DNA of 64,000 bases from the NCBI GenBank assembly GCA_944389535.1, contig CALXMS010000001.1, positions 167,202-231,201 on the forward strand. Reading direction: 5' to 3'. Positions within the stretch are counted from its first letter, which is position 1. Each line of letters begins with the position of its first letter. Below the pieces are notes generated by a model. The model was not told where the DNA came from. It searched no databases and was given only the letters and a program-made list of their open reading frames with translations. A program made the translations under genes and the position numbers. The DNA comes from an uncultured Alphaproteobacteria bacterium. Its GTDB lineage: Bacteria > Pseudomonadota > Alphaproteobacteria > Rs-D84. Shown in pieces: positions 36,696-46,770 of this stretch.

Positions 36696-39113
36696 TTATA
36701 AATCACCTGAACCCTGTTTTTTTAAATATTCTGCAACAAAATTACTACCATATTGTGCATATAATTCTTCTGCTAATAAAACAGATGAACGACCTGATTC
36801 AAATAATCTTAACAAACTACCTAAACCACCAAGTTCTGTGTTTAAAATAACTGATTCTCCTGTAACCGGTCTTGATAATAACACAGCTCTTTTTAAATTT
36901 GGATATGCTTTACCTTGAATAAAAGCCATTTCTAATGGATTTAAATTCCAATATTGATAATCAGATGTGTCTGCCGCAGGATTACGGAAGAACAAAACAG
37001 TTTGCGCCTGACCACGAACAACGTCACCTATACCTAATTTATCTAAAACATTAGCCCGCTGGAAAGCAACCATATATGCTTGTCTATTTTTTCTACCTTC
37101 TTGAAGTCCTGTTATAAAATTATCACGAAACATTTTATTTTCTAACATAGGTGCTGTTTCGTCAATCATAATTAAAGATGGGTTACCACCAGATACAGTT
37201 ATATTATTTATTCTATGTAAAATATATGATATTACAGCAGGCGCCAAAGTTTCATCTTGTAATATTTCTGTAAAATCAAAAGTTGTAAGTCTAGAATTTA
37301 AATCTAATGTATCAGAATCTTCATTAAATAAATCACCGTATTGTAATGGATCAACCCATTTTTTTAATGATGCTCGCATATTTCCCGAAGAAGAAAAACA
37401 ACTTTCCCACAAATTTTTTAATAATCTATCTTCCTCTTTTAAATAATCAAAATTAACAGAAACAGCACGAGCGATTTCATCTGTTGACGTAGTATCGTTT
37501 TGTTCTGTAATCATCGTAAACCATCTACGCAAAAACGCACGATTAGAAGGGGTATCCGGCATTTTTAAGGGGTTTAAATGAGTTTGAAAAGAATCTATAT
37601 TTTTATTATTTTTATCTTTACCAACCATAGTCACATATTTACCACCAACAGATAATGTAAATATTTCTGCACCTTTATTTCTATCGAAGAAAAAGGCTTT
37701 AAGTTTTTTGTGACGTAATGATTGTGCTATTAAAAAACTAAATAAAGTTGTTTTACCACCACCAGTTGGTCCTATTGTCAAAGTATGTGCAACGGCAGCA
37801 GGTTTATCTGATACATGAAATTGGAACTGATATGGAGTACCTTGAGCAGTTGGAAATATAACCAACGGTCCAGGACCCCAATCACAATTTGAAACACCAC
37901 GAGGTGTACTAGACATAGGTATACTTACAGCTGCCGTACGTGATAATAACTTAAAACTTCTTGGAAAAACGTCAAAACCTGGAATTTGAGCAAACCAAGA
38001 AACTTTTGACGCAAAAGATTCAACTATAGGTGACACACCAAAAGATGCGGATATTTTATTAAATTCATCAATATATTTTTCTAATTCTTCAACACTAGAA
38101 CCAAATATTAAAAATAACGGATAATAATTAACAAGGTTTTGGTTTCCAGAAATATTTTCATCCATTGCGGATTCAGCTTCAGAAATTTGTTCCGTAGCAG
38201 AAGTTTCTTTTTCATCAACAGTAGCTTTTCTTTGACGTAGCGTAGATTCTATATCCGCTGCCCCCATAATTCTAAAACTATTCATACAAATCATTTCTGT
38301 TTGTATTGTATAAACAGAATTAAAGAAATCCTCGTCCAGATAATCTGGTGACATTTTAAAAGAAATTGCGGCGGCAAAAGATTGACGACCGTCGCCAATA
38401 TATTTAATTATACCATTATTAAGAAATTCCACATCATCTACTGTTACTACATTAGATATATTCTGATCACAAACAACAGGAGAAGGTTTCGTAATAGGCG
38501 ATAATATACGACCAAAAAACTTAGCCATATTATCAGATGAATCATTACGTAAAACTTTAGGTTTATAAGCAGCTAATATAGATTCTATATAATTACTGTA
38601 TTGATTTAATTTATCCCTTGCGTTTGACCCACTAACAGATAAAACAATATAATAATTATTTGTAAATATTCGTAAACCTTGTGATTTCCATTTGTTATAT
38701 ATTTTTTGTAAAACCGGTTGATCAAATTCATAATTTGTATTTTCACCAACAGCGTCACGAATTGTATAAAAACGTAACACAACATTAGGGTCGCGAATTT
38801 GATTAAATAACTGCGAACGTAAATCTAAGAACTTTGCCCTTTGTTCGTCATCTTGCATGCTTGTTTGAACACCAGATACTTGATAAACTTTTATTATACT
38901 TCCGTCTGTTAAGCTTATAGAATCATCTGTATAAACCGTTTTAAAAGGCAAATACTGAGAATATTTATTATACCCAAATTTTGGAAATATTTTTTTTGTT
39001 AAAACAGGAATATACATCATTAATATAATGAACACAAAAACCACTACCATAACTAAAATAGTGGCTGTTAATGGGAAAGTACCTCCTGCAAAATGTTCAA
39101 AAAAAACGTTCAT
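36696..39113 (-). CDS. virB4: Type IV secretion ATPase VirB4
   Basis: An 805-residue protein with an N-terminal CagE/TrbE-VirB domain. The C-terminal ATPase has Walker A GPTGGGKTT and Walker B (SLIMIDE), with later motifs including QEGRKNRQ and a conserved Gln. A membrane segment lies near the N-terminus (about 15-38). VirB4 powers assembly and transport in type IV secretion. It starts 3 bp after virB3. No other vir genes are in the window, matching the scattered vir clusters of Rickettsiales-type systems. Confidence 0.92.
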   Translation of the reverse strand: MNVFFEHFAGGTFPLTATILVMVVVFVFIILMMYIPVLTKKIFPKFGYNKYSQYLPFKTVYTDDSISLTDGSIIKVYQVSGVQTSMQDDEQRAKFLDLRSQLFNQIRDPNVVLRFYTIRDAVGENTNYEFDQPVLQKIYNKWKSQGLRIFTNNYYIVLSVSGSNARDKLNQYSNYIESILAAYKPKVLRNDSSDNMAKFFGRILSPITKPSPVVCDQNISNVVTVDDVEFLNNGIIKYIGDGRQSFAAAISFKMSPDYLDEDFFNSVYTIQTEMICMNSFRIMGAADIESTLRQRKATVDEKETSATEQISEAESAMDENISGNQNLVNYYPLFLIFGSSVEELEKYIDEFNKISASFGVSPIVESFASKVSWFAQIPGFDVFPRSFKLLSRTAAVSIPMSSTPRGVSNCDWGPGPLVIFPTAQGTPYQFQFHVSDKPAAVAHTLTIGPTGGGKTTLFSFLIAQSLRHKKLKAFFFDRNKGAEIFTLSVGGKYVTMVGKDKNNKNIDSFQTHLNPLKMPDTPSNRAFLRRWFTMITEQNDTTSTDEIARAVSVNFDYLKEEDRLLKNLWESCFSSSGNMRASLKKWVDPLQYGDLFNEDSDTLDLNSRLTTFDFTEILQDETLAPAVISYILHRINNITVSGGNPSLIMIDETAPMLENKMFRDNFITGLQEGRKNRQAYMVAFQRANVLDKLGIGDVVRGQAQTVLFFRNPAADTSDYQYWNLNPLEMAFIQGKAYPNLKRAVLLSRPVTGESVILNTELGGLGSLLRLFESGRSSVLLAEELYAQYGSNFVAEYLKKQGSGDL

Positions 39114-39116
39114 ATT

Positions 39117-39413
39117 TTATGCCGCCAACCTTTTGGGTATTTTTTGTTTTAATAACTGAATCTTTGCCGATATAATCTGTCCTAATTGTGGTTCTTTTTT
39201 TGAATAAAAAGCCAAAAACATATGTACTAAACATACAGATAATAAAAAATATAACGGTAAATTACCAATATCAGCACCATATAAAATCAAACTAATTACA
39301 AAAACAACTATAAAAATGATGAATTGCACAGCAAAATTAATTACCGCCAACGAATACGGTACATAAAATATACGTGCCGGATTTGCCAATGCTTTTAGTA
39401 CTTGTTGTTTCAT
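39117..39413 (-). CDS. virB3: Type IV secretion protein VirB3
   Basis: A 98-residue membrane protein with two adjacent hydrophobic segments (about 20-45 and 50-70), beginning LKALANPARIFYVPYSLAVIN, the typical VirB3 start. It lies immediately before virB4, as usual, and the pairing supports the call. It forms part of the inner-membrane complex. Confidence 0.82.
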   Translation of the reverse strand: MKQQVLKALANPARIFYVPYSLAVINFAVQFIIFIVVFVISLILYGADIGNLPLYFLLSVCLVHMFLAFYSKKEPQLGQIISAKIQLLKQKIPKRLAA

Positions 39414-39681
39414 TTTGGATTTTTACTCCCACCTATTGCTAGAATTATAACAACTTCAACTGTTTTCAACAAGCATAAAAAGTATTTATTAAAATTTGTT
39501 AAAAGTGTTAAAAACTTATATAAAAATCAACTGTTTATTTTAAAGGCAAAATATTCAACAAAATTTATAAAAAGCTTAAAAAGCCTGCATTTTTTTGTTG
39601 AAAACTTGTTAATAAAAAGTTTAAAAAACTTTTCATCAAAATACACATAGCTTATAAAAACAACAAAAATTAATATATTAT
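39414..39681. other. AT-rich intergenic region between virB3 and rpmJ
   Basis: No convincing gene. It is dominated by A/T with repeated TTGTTAA/TTAAAAA-type words. An 11-bp inverted repeat, GTTTTCAACAA (about 39457) and TTGTTGAAAAC (about 39595), spans most of it. It may be a divergent regulatory region. Clear DnaA boxes are not seen. Confidence 0.35.
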
Positions 39682-39709
39682 TTGATTTTTAATAAAAAGT
39701 GTTTATAAT
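39682..39709 (+). promoter_or_regulatory. Promoter of rpmJ
   Basis: TTGATT (39682-39687), a 16-bp spacer and a perfect TATAAT (39704-39709) lie 24 bp before the ATG. AAAGGA at 39721 is the ribosome site. Confidence 0.65.
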
Positions 39710-39733
39710 TGCCACAGAACAAAGGATTAAGAG

Positions 39734-39868
39734 ATGAAATTTTTAAGTTCTTTAAAAGCCTGGAAAAAACGCGGTAACGTTAAACAAGTTCGTCGTGGTA
39801 AACAGGTTATCTTAATTGACCCTAATAATCCTAAATTAAAGGCCAAACAGGGTTTTAGAAAAAAATAA
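39734..39868 (+). CDS. rpmJ: Ribosomal protein bL36, zinc-free form
   Basis: A 44-residue basic protein starting MKFLSSLKAWKKRG and ending KLKAKQGFRKK, the L36 pattern (SLKxxKxR, VRRxG, NP+xKAxQG). None of the Cys/His zinc ligands of the C+ form is present. A longer C-terminal FRKK tail is added. It sits alone with its own promoter and terminator, away from other ribosomal protein genes, as is common for L36 in alphaproteobacteria. Confidence 0.9.
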   Translation: MKFLSSLKAWKKRGNVKQVRRGKQVILIDPNNPKLKAKQGFRKK

Positions 39869-39901
39869 TATACCATATTTATTTGGTTTTTGTTTTTTTA
39901 T

Positions 39902-39925
39902 GTCCGTTATATCGGACTTTTTTTT
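39902..39925 (+). terminator. Terminator between rpmJ and the SufD-like gene
   Basis: GTCCG-TTATAT-CGGAC followed by eight T. Confidence 0.75.
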
Positions 39926-39926
39926 A

Positions 39927-40607
39927 TTAAAACCATGAAAAATCATTTATAAACGCTTCTTTTAAAACGTCTTTTACTTCCGTACCAGATAAACCTGATT
40001 CTCTAAGGTATTCTATCTGTTGTACAGTTGGTTGATAAATAGATGCACTATGTTCTGCTTTCTGTGGTATTGAAGATATTCTTTGTGATGGATGAAATTC
40101 TATTTTTGCTGATTTATCTGAAATCGCGGAAAAACTTATATCAGATTCTGTATTATTACAGTTTTGGTTTATATTAGCAATTCCTGATAGTTTTGAAAAA
40201 GTGTTTTTATGTGCCAATAATTTTGTTTTTACTAAAATTGTTGTGTTACTACTTTCATGTTCTGCACAACAATCAAAGTTTAAATCGTTTTTATTTTCTA
40301 ATATTATTTGCCCGCGAAATTCAGAATTTTTACCGGCATTTTTGATAAAAATATTAAAAAAAGCCGGCTTTTTATTTTTTATTTTAGCGCTTAAAAATAT
40401 TTTCTGGTTTTCTGTAAATATATTTACATTTAACTGGTTTTTACCGGCAATTTCACCGACATATATTATATGTATCGGTTTTTCATAAGTTTTATGAAAA
40501 TCTGTATTTGGTAAAGTTGATAAATCTGGGTAAAATACACCGTCACGGAAAACAACTGTTTCCGCAGGAAAGGTTTTTATATTGAATTCATCCCACATGT
40601 ATGACAT
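39927..40607 (-). CDS. Short SufB/SufD family protein
   Basis: A 226-residue protein. Its last 60 residues match the end of SufD: AKIEFHPSQRISSIPQKAEHSASIYQPTVQQIEYLRESGLSGTEV in spirit of the SufBD core, with a final AF-x-DF. The upstream part is a short beta-helix-like region. Full SufD is 380-430 residues, so about half the family length is missing at the N-terminal side. No other suf gene is nearby. It may be a reduced SufD that still pairs with SufB in Fe-S cluster assembly, with the rest of the suf set elsewhere. Confidence 0.6.
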   Translation of the reverse strand: MSYMWDEFNIKTFPAETVVFRDGVFYPDLSTLPNTDFHKTYEKPIHIIYVGEIAGKNQLNVNIFTENQKIFLSAKIKNKKPAFFNIFIKNAGKNSEFRGQIILENKNDLNFDCCAEHESSNTTILVKTKLLAHKNTFSKLSGIANINQNCNNTESDISFSAISDKSAKIEFHPSQRISSIPQKAEHSASIYQPTVQQIEYLRESGLSGTEVKDVLKEAFINDFSWF

Positions 40608-40634
40608 ATTATCATCATTATAAAGGAAATAAAA

Positions 40635-41714
40635 ATGGGATTCAATTGCGGAATTGTTGGGTTACCAAACGTTGGCAAATCTACTCTTTTTAATGCGTTG
40701 ACGCAAAGTGCGGCAGCGGATGCACAGAATTATCCTTTCTGTACCATAGAACCAAATACTGGTCGTGTCGTTGTTCCTGATGCAACTTTGCATAAATTAG
40801 CAGAGGTTGCAAAATCACAAAAAATAATACCAACACAGCTAGAAATAGTAGATATTGCAGGATTAGTAAAAGGTGCCTCAACTGGTGAAGGTTTAGGTAA
40901 TAAATTTTTAGGAAATATATTATCAACAGACGCGATAATTCATGTTGTAAGATGTTTTGAAAATGAAGACATTGTTCACGTTAACGGTCGTATAGATCCG
41001 TTATCTGATATAGATACAATAGAAACTGAATTAATGTTGGCTGATATAGAAAGTCTTGATAAACAGATAAAAAATCTTGAAAAGAAGGCACATGGTTTAG
41101 ATAAAATTGCAATTAAACAATTAGAAGAAGCAAAACAAATTCGTGAAGGTTTGGCGCGTAGTATTCCTGCCCGTTCATCTGGTTTTAATACATCTGTATT
41201 TAATTTATTAACCGCGAAACCTGTTATATATATATGTAACGTTGATGAAGCTTCAGCAGCAACTGGTAATAAATATTCTGATGCTGTGCGCGAAAAGTTT
41301 GGGAATTATGCACCTGTATTAGTAATATCATCAAAGATAGAAATGGAAATAGCGCAGATAGTTGATACAAAAGAACGTAAAATGTTTTTAGACGATTTAG
41401 GTTTAAAAGAATCAGGTTTAGACCAAGTTATAAGAACAGGTTATGATACTCTTGGTTTGCAGACGTTTTATACAGTGGGGCCAAAGGAAGCGCATGCTTG
41501 GACAATATGCAAAGGTATGACGGCACCACAAGCGGCGGGTAAGATTCATACAGATTTTGAAAAAGGTTTTATTCGAGCCGAGATAATTTCACCTGTGGAT
41601 TTTATAGAATTTGGTGGTGAAGTTGCTGTTAAAGAAGCCGGAAAAATGCGTCTTGTTGGTAAAGAATATATTATGCAAGAAGGTGATATATGTCACTTCT
41701 TGTTTAATAATTAA
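40635..41714 (+). CDS. ychF: Redox-regulated ATPase/GTPase YchF (OLA1 family)
   Basis: A 359-residue Obg-type P-loop protein. It has G1 GLPNVGKST at 9-17, G3 DIAGLVKGAS, a coiled-coil hairpin in the middle and a C-terminal TGS domain (about 275-357). The usual NKxD is replaced by a CNVDE-like motif, as in other YchF, which prefer ATP. It binds ribosomes. It is divergent from the SufD-like gene, and AAGGAA precedes its ATG. Confidence 0.97.
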   Translation: MGFNCGIVGLPNVGKSTLFNALTQSAAADAQNYPFCTIEPNTGRVVVPDATLHKLAEVAKSQKIIPTQLEIVDIAGLVKGASTGEGLGNKFLGNILSTDAIIHVVRCFENEDIVHVNGRIDPLSDIDTIETELMLADIESLDKQIKNLEKKAHGLDKIAIKQLEEAKQIREGLARSIPARSSGFNTSVFNLLTAKPVIYICNVDEASAATGNKYSDAVREKFGNYAPVLVISSKIEMEIAQIVDTKERKMFLDDLGLKESGLDQVIRTGYDTLGLQTFYTVGPKEAHAWTICKGMTAPQAAGKIHTDFEKGFIRAEIISPVDFIEFGGEVAVKEAGKMRLVGKEYIMQEGDICHFLFNN

Positions 41715-41738
41715 AAAACCGGTATTTACCGGTTTTTT
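41714..41738 (+). terminator. Bidirectional terminator between ychF and dnaG
   Basis: AAAAAACCGGTA-TT-TACCGGTTTTTT is a perfect stem at the convergent ends of the two genes. Confidence 0.88.
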
Positions 41739-43356
41739 AAATTGATATAAGAGTATCTATTTTTTGTTGTGCATCTAGTATTTTTTCTTCTATTTCAATA
41801 ATTTTAGATTTTGTATTTTCTTCACCGGATAAAAGTTTTAACGTTAAATCTTTTTTTTCCTTCTGTAGGTATTCTATGTATTTTTGTAATTTTAAAGAAA
41901 CAACATATTTTTCTGCTGATTTTTCATCCATATTCATTTCTGGAACAGGTGATTCAAAATCTATATTCAAATTAGCAAGAAAATCGCCATAGCGTTCTGC
42001 TATTTCTGGATAAGTATTTACTATAAAAACAATCGTATTTTTTGTTATATCATCTATTTGTGGTAAATCAATTTTTTGTACTTTTTGTGAAGATTTTTTC
42101 CATTTATGCCAAGCGTTAAATTTTCTAGAATCATATTCGTGTTCATATTCAGAACGTAAATCTAAATCAGTTATTTTATCTATTTTTTGTTTTAAAAACT
42201 TTTCTGCCCGAGTTCTGCCACCTGGGGTTGATACTGTAAAACCAGCGTTTGCAAGGTTCCATAAGAAATCAACGATAGGTATTGCACTATCTATTATTTT
42301 ATGCATTGCGGATTCACCAGATGTTTTTAAAATTTCATCTGGGTCTTTACCACCAGTTACAAAAGCAAATTTAACTTCAGATGTATCACGTAAAAACGGC
42401 ATTACTATATCGCAGGCACGTGCAGCAGCTTTTTGTCCGGCAGCATCACCGTCAAAACAAAAAACAAGATTACGATTTGATTTACATAATATAGTAATAT
42501 GATCTTCGGTTAAAGCGGTACCAAGTGGAGCAACTGTTTCAGGAAAACCATGACATTGCATTTGAATAGCATCTATCTGACCTTCTACAATTATGCTACG
42601 ATTTGCACGATGAATTGCATCGCGCGCAAAATTAAAACCGAATATAGTTTTTCTTTTATGGAATAATTCCGTGTCGGTTGTGTTTATATATTTGGGTTCA
42701 CTTCCATCTAAAGAACGTCCAGAAAAAGCAACAACTTTATCATGTGCGTTAAATATAGGAAACATTAATTTATCTTTGAAAAAGTCGTACAGACCAAAAT
42801 CACCACGTCTACACATTCCAGTTGCTAATAAATTATCTTGTTTAATATTTACAAACTTGTTTGTAATTATGTTATTTTTTGGTGCGTAACCGATACGATA
42901 TTTTTTTATCATTTCGTCGCTAAAACCGCGTTTTTTTATATATTCTAAAGCAATACTTCCATCTTGTTCGTATAATTTTTTTTGATATATATCACAGGCA
43001 GATTCCATTATTTGAAAGTAGGTATTTTCTTTTTCAACTTGTTCTGCCGGTTTTGGTTTATAATCAGGCATTTTTAATCCTGCCTGTGCAGAAAGTTCTG
43101 TGATGGCCGTTCTGAAATCAACGTTTTCAGATTTCATGACAAAAGATATTATATCTCCATGTTCTCCGCAACCAAAGCAGTGGTAAAAACCTTTATCTTC
43201 GTTTACTGAAAAACTTGGCGTTTTTTCGTTATGAAATGGGCAACAACCCCAATAATTTTGACCCTTTTTTACCAAAGGAACTTTTCGACCAACTATATCA
43301 ACAATAGAAAGTCTTTCACGTAATTCATCGGTAAAATTTCTGTCATATTTTGCCAT
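41737..43356 (-). CDS. dnaG: DNA primase
   Basis: A 539-residue primase. It has a CHC2 zinc domain (CPFHNEKTPSF ... HCFGCG), an N-terminal catalytic domain, a Toprim domain with VEGQIDAIQ and FCFDGDAAG, and a C-terminal helicase-binding part that looks reduced. It makes primers for replication. Its ATG overlaps the topA stop by one base (TAATG), so it is translated after topA. Confidence 0.96.
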   Translation of the reverse strand: MAKYDRNFTDELRERLSIVDIVGRKVPLVKKGQNYWGCCPFHNEKTPSFSVNEDKGFYHCFGCGEHGDIISFVMKSENVDFRTAITELSAQAGLKMPDYKPKPAEQVEKENTYFQIMESACDIYQKKLYEQDGSIALEYIKKRGFSDEMIKKYRIGYAPKNNIITNKFVNIKQDNLLATGMCRRGDFGLYDFFKDKLMFPIFNAHDKVVAFSGRSLDGSEPKYINTTDTELFHKRKTIFGFNFARDAIHRANRSIIVEGQIDAIQMQCHGFPETVAPLGTALTEDHITILCKSNRNLVFCFDGDAAGQKAAARACDIVMPFLRDTSEVKFAFVTGGKDPDEILKTSGESAMHKIIDSAIPIVDFLWNLANAGFTVSTPGGRTRAEKFLKQKIDKITDLDLRSEYEHEYDSRKFNAWHKWKKSSQKVQKIDLPQIDDITKNTIVFIVNTYPEIAERYGDFLANLNIDFESPVPEMNMDEKSAEKYVVSLKLQKYIEYLQKEKKDLTLKLLSGEENTKSKIIEIEEKILDAQQKIDTLISI

Positions 43357-45617
43357 TATTTCTTTTGTGCCCTTTTAAATTTTACACTTGGCTTTTTATT
43401 ATTTATTAAATCAATTGCTGTTTCTAAATCAGGTTGTTCTTTTACAGAAACGTTTACTTTGTTAGAAGAAATATAAGCTCCGTATCTGCCTGTTGCATAA
43501 TAAAAAATAGGTTTATTTGTTACAGGATTAATACCCAAATTTATTGGTTCGGATTTTTTTACACCGTTTTCTAATAAATCTTTTGCTTTTTCTAAAGTAA
43601 TTGTTTCTTCATTATATTGTTTTGCTGGTACATTCTTTTTACCGTCTGTAACATATGGCCCAAATTTACCGACGCGGAAAGATATTCCGTTACCTAAATC
43701 AATATTTACATTTTTACTTTTTGTTGATTTTTCTTCGGCAGTTTGTTCAATATCAACATCTATTAATCTTTTTGTGAAATCACATTTTGGGTAATTTTCA
43801 CATCCGATAAAAGCACCATATTTTGATAGTTTTATACCAAGTTTTCCGCCACATTTAGGACACTTATCATCGCCATCAATAAATAAGTGCGAGTGCATAT
43901 AATCATTTATTGCATTAATTATTTCTGTGGTCTTTATCTCTTTAGCATCATCAATCATCAAAGATGTTGGTAACCAAAAACTTTGTAATGCTTTTACTTT
44001 GTTTTGTTTACCGTTAGATACATCATCTAATGTATCTTCTGTTTTAGCGGTAAAATTAACATCAACAAGATCGTTGAAATATTTTGATAAATATGCAGAT
44101 ATTACCCAACCACCAGGTGTCGGATGAAAACGTCTTTGTTTATCTTGTTCTACGTATTTTCTATCGACAATAGTAGACATAATAGTTGCATATGTTGATG
44201 GGCGCCCTATTCCAAGTTCTTCAAGTTTTTTTACCAAAGAGGCTTCTGTATAACGTGCAGGCGGTTGTGTAAAATGTTGTTCAGGTGAAAGTTCTGCTAT
44301 TTTTATGTTGTCACCTATTGATAAAGCAGGTAATTTTGTTTCGTTATTATCGTCTGCATCGTCTTTATCTTCTGTATAAACACGCATAAAACCATCAAAA
44401 GTACGCGTTGTGCCAACTGCATGAAAAATTGCTTCTTTGTTTTGTGTTTCTATATCAGCTGATACACTATCAAATTCTGCATTTGTCATTTGACAAGCAA
44501 TAGTCCTTTTCCATATTAATTCGTATAATTTTGCTTCATCACCTGTTAACTTTGTATCATTATTATCAAAGTGCGTTGGACGAATTGCTTCATGTGCCTC
44601 TTGGGCATTTTTTGATTTTGTTACATATATATTAGGTGTTTTAGGTGTAAAAGCATCGCCATAATTTTTTGAAATATAATTACGAATCTCGTTTACAGCA
44701 TCTTCTGATAAATTAGTCGCGTCAGTACGCATATATGTAATTAAACCTTGTTCATATAGTTTTTGTGCTGTTGCCATTGTACGTTTTGATGAAAAATATA
44801 ATTTTCTTGCCGCTTCTTGTTGTAATGTGCTTGTTGTAAATGGTGCAGCCGCACGACGAGATGTCTTTTTTTTATCTATAGCTATCACACTTGCATCAAT
44901 TTCAGGTTTACCAATTTTTTCTAGAATTTCATTCATTTGCGCACGGGTTTCAATTGTCATTTTTTCTATTTTTTTACCGCACGCGTTGGATAAAGCTGCA
45001 TTAAACGTTGCATTTTTTGTCTTACAAGATGCGTTTAAAGACCAGTATTCTACGGGTGTAAAAGTCTCTATTTCGCGTTCTCTATCAACGACTAATTTTA
45101 CAGCTACGGATTGAACGCGCCCTGCACTGCGCCCTAAATTACGCCTCCATAATAATGGTGATATGCTAAATCCTATTAAATAGTCTAATGCGCGACGAAC
45201 AAGATATGCGTCTACTAAATTTTTATCTATTTCTCTGGGATGTTGTATCGCCTCAGTTACAGCTTTTTTTGTAATTTCATGAAATGCGACGCGATAGACC
45301 TTTTTCCCTTCTAAAACTTTTTTATCTTTTAATATATCAAGAATATGCCATGCAATTGCTTCCCCTTCTCTATCAGGGTCGGAGGCAAGATATATAGCAT
45401 CTGCTTTTTTTAATTCGGTTATAATTTGTTTTATTTGTTTTTCTTTACCTGGCATAATCTGCCATTGCATTGCGAAGTTATTTTCTGGATCTACACTTCC
45501 GTTTTCTGGGACAAGATCACGTACATGACCAACAGATGCGATTACATGCCATCCACTACCTAGATATTTTTCAATAGTTTTTGCTTTTGAAGGTGATTCT
45601 ACTATTAATAAATTCAT
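43356..45617 (-). CDS. topA: DNA topoisomerase I
   Basis: A 753-residue type IA enzyme. It has a Toprim domain with VESPSKAKTI and DPDREGEAIAWH, active-site tyrosine in GLITYMRTD, and one C-terminal zinc finger (CPKCGGKLG ... CENYPKC). Two GKFGPYV/GRYGAYI repeats typical of alphaproteobacterial TopA follow. It relaxes negative supercoils. It is 5 bp from rodA and overlaps dnaG. Confidence 0.97.
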   Translation of the reverse strand: MNLLIVESPSKAKTIEKYLGSGWHVIASVGHVRDLVPENGSVDPENNFAMQWQIMPGKEKQIKQIITELKKADAIYLASDPDREGEAIAWHILDILKDKKVLEGKKVYRVAFHEITKKAVTEAIQHPREIDKNLVDAYLVRRALDYLIGFSISPLLWRRNLGRSAGRVQSVAVKLVVDREREIETFTPVEYWSLNASCKTKNATFNAALSNACGKKIEKMTIETRAQMNEILEKIGKPEIDASVIAIDKKKTSRRAAAPFTTSTLQQEAARKLYFSSKRTMATAQKLYEQGLITYMRTDATNLSEDAVNEIRNYISKNYGDAFTPKTPNIYVTKSKNAQEAHEAIRPTHFDNNDTKLTGDEAKLYELIWKRTIACQMTNAEFDSVSADIETQNKEAIFHAVGTTRTFDGFMRVYTEDKDDADDNNETKLPALSIGDNIKIAELSPEQHFTQPPARYTEASLVKKLEELGIGRPSTYATIMSTIVDRKYVEQDKQRRFHPTPGGWVISAYLSKYFNDLVDVNFTAKTEDTLDDVSNGKQNKVKALQSFWLPTSLMIDDAKEIKTTEIINAINDYMHSHLFIDGDDKCPKCGGKLGIKLSKYGAFIGCENYPKCDFTKRLIDVDIEQTAEEKSTKSKNVNIDLGNGISFRVGKFGPYVTDGKKNVPAKQYNEETITLEKAKDLLENGVKKSEPINLGINPVTNKPIFYYATGRYGAYISSNKVNVSVKEQPDLETAIDLINNKKPSVKFKRAQKK

Positions 45618-45622
45618 AATGT

Positions 45623-46768
45623 TTAACTTCCTTTCGCAGATAATTGTTGATCTTTATGAATGTGTGCGTTCTGGCATAACCCGAAACCAAACATCAGTGA
45701 TAATAAACTGCTGCCGCCAAATGACATTAATGGCAAAGGCACACCTACCGTCGGCATTAACCCAAGAACCATAGAAATATTTATAAAATAATAAATGAAA
45801 AAGTTCAACATAAAACCAAAACACACAAGTTGACCAAATCTATTTCTGCAAGTTTTTGCGCACCAGAATAAAACCAAAATAATTATTGTGTATAGCATTA
45901 ATAATGAAAACGCACCAAAAAAACCAAACTCTTCGCCAAGCATAGTAAATATGAAATCAGTCTGTTTTTCTGGAAGAAAAGACTGTTGCGATTGTGTTCC
46001 TGCCATATAACCCTTACCAAGCATTCCACCAGAACCAAAAGCTATTTTAGCTTGGTTTATTTGATATCCAGCACCTTGAGCATCGTGTTCAGGGTTTATA
46101 AATGTTATAATTCTGTCTCTTTGATAATCGTGTAACCCACCATACCAGACTAATGGGGCGGCCATTAAACCAAGAATTATTGCGATTATAAACCATTTTT
46201 TCTGCGCCCCCACTATGTAAAACATACCGACGGTAATCATACCTAATGATAAAGCAGTTCCCAAATCCGGTTGTGCCACGATAAGTAAAAAAGGAATCAG
46301 AAGCATTGACGCCGGGACAACGTAATTTTTTATTTGTGTTAATTCTACTGAATTCATCCATGCAAAGTATCGTGCCAAAGCTAAAACCAAGGCTATTTTT
46401 ATAAATTCAGATGGTTGTACATGAAAAAAACCAAGGTTTAACCATCTTTGTGCACCCATACCAGTATGACCGACAAACGTAACCAGTATTATCATGATAA
46501 GTGCAACGATATATATAATGTATGCCGATTTTATCCATGTTTTTATATTTGTAAATGCTGCAAAAAAGAATACCCCGAAACCCAAAAATATTTTGATTAA
46601 TTGCGAAAAAGCAAACGGTTGCCAAGATCCACCACCTGCTGAATATAAAACAACAATGGATACTGCTAAAATTAAACACATTGGTATAAACATTGCCCAT
46701 GAAAAACGGCTAAGTTTTTCTGGAAAACTCATCATATTTGCATTAGAAACTCGTGTTTGGCGCGCCAT
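45623..46768 (-). CDS. rodA: Rod-shape SEDS glycosyltransferase RodA
   Basis: A 381-residue integral membrane protein with about ten segments. SEDS motifs are present: HVQPSEFIKIALVLALARY, QPDLGTAL, and near the end GLMPTVGVPLPLMSFGGSS. RodA polymerises glycan with PBP2 during cell elongation. It lies 2 bp after the PBP2 gene. Confidence 0.95.
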   Translation of the reverse strand: MARQTRVSNANMMSFPEKLSRFSWAMFIPMCLILAVSIVVLYSAGGGSWQPFAFSQLIKIFLGFGVFFFAAFTNIKTWIKSAYIIYIVALIMIILVTFVGHTGMGAQRWLNLGFFHVQPSEFIKIALVLALARYFAWMNSVELTQIKNYVVPASMLLIPFLLIVAQPDLGTALSLGMITVGMFYIVGAQKKWFIIAIILGLMAAPLVWYGGLHDYQRDRIITFINPEHDAQGAGYQINQAKIAFGSGGMLGKGYMAGTQSQQSFLPEKQTDFIFTMLGEEFGFFGAFSLLMLYTIIILVLFWCAKTCRNRFGQLVCFGFMLNFFIYYFINISMVLGLMPTVGVPLPLMSFGGSSLLSLMFGFGLCQNAHIHKDQQLSAKGS

Positions 46769-46770
46769 GT

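Noticed and set aside
39402-39650. 82-codon plus-strand frame and a possible chromosome origin
   Set aside because: It is low-complexity Lys/Asn/Phe sequence without a ribosome site, and no DnaA boxes matching TTATCCACA were seen in the AT-rich stretch.
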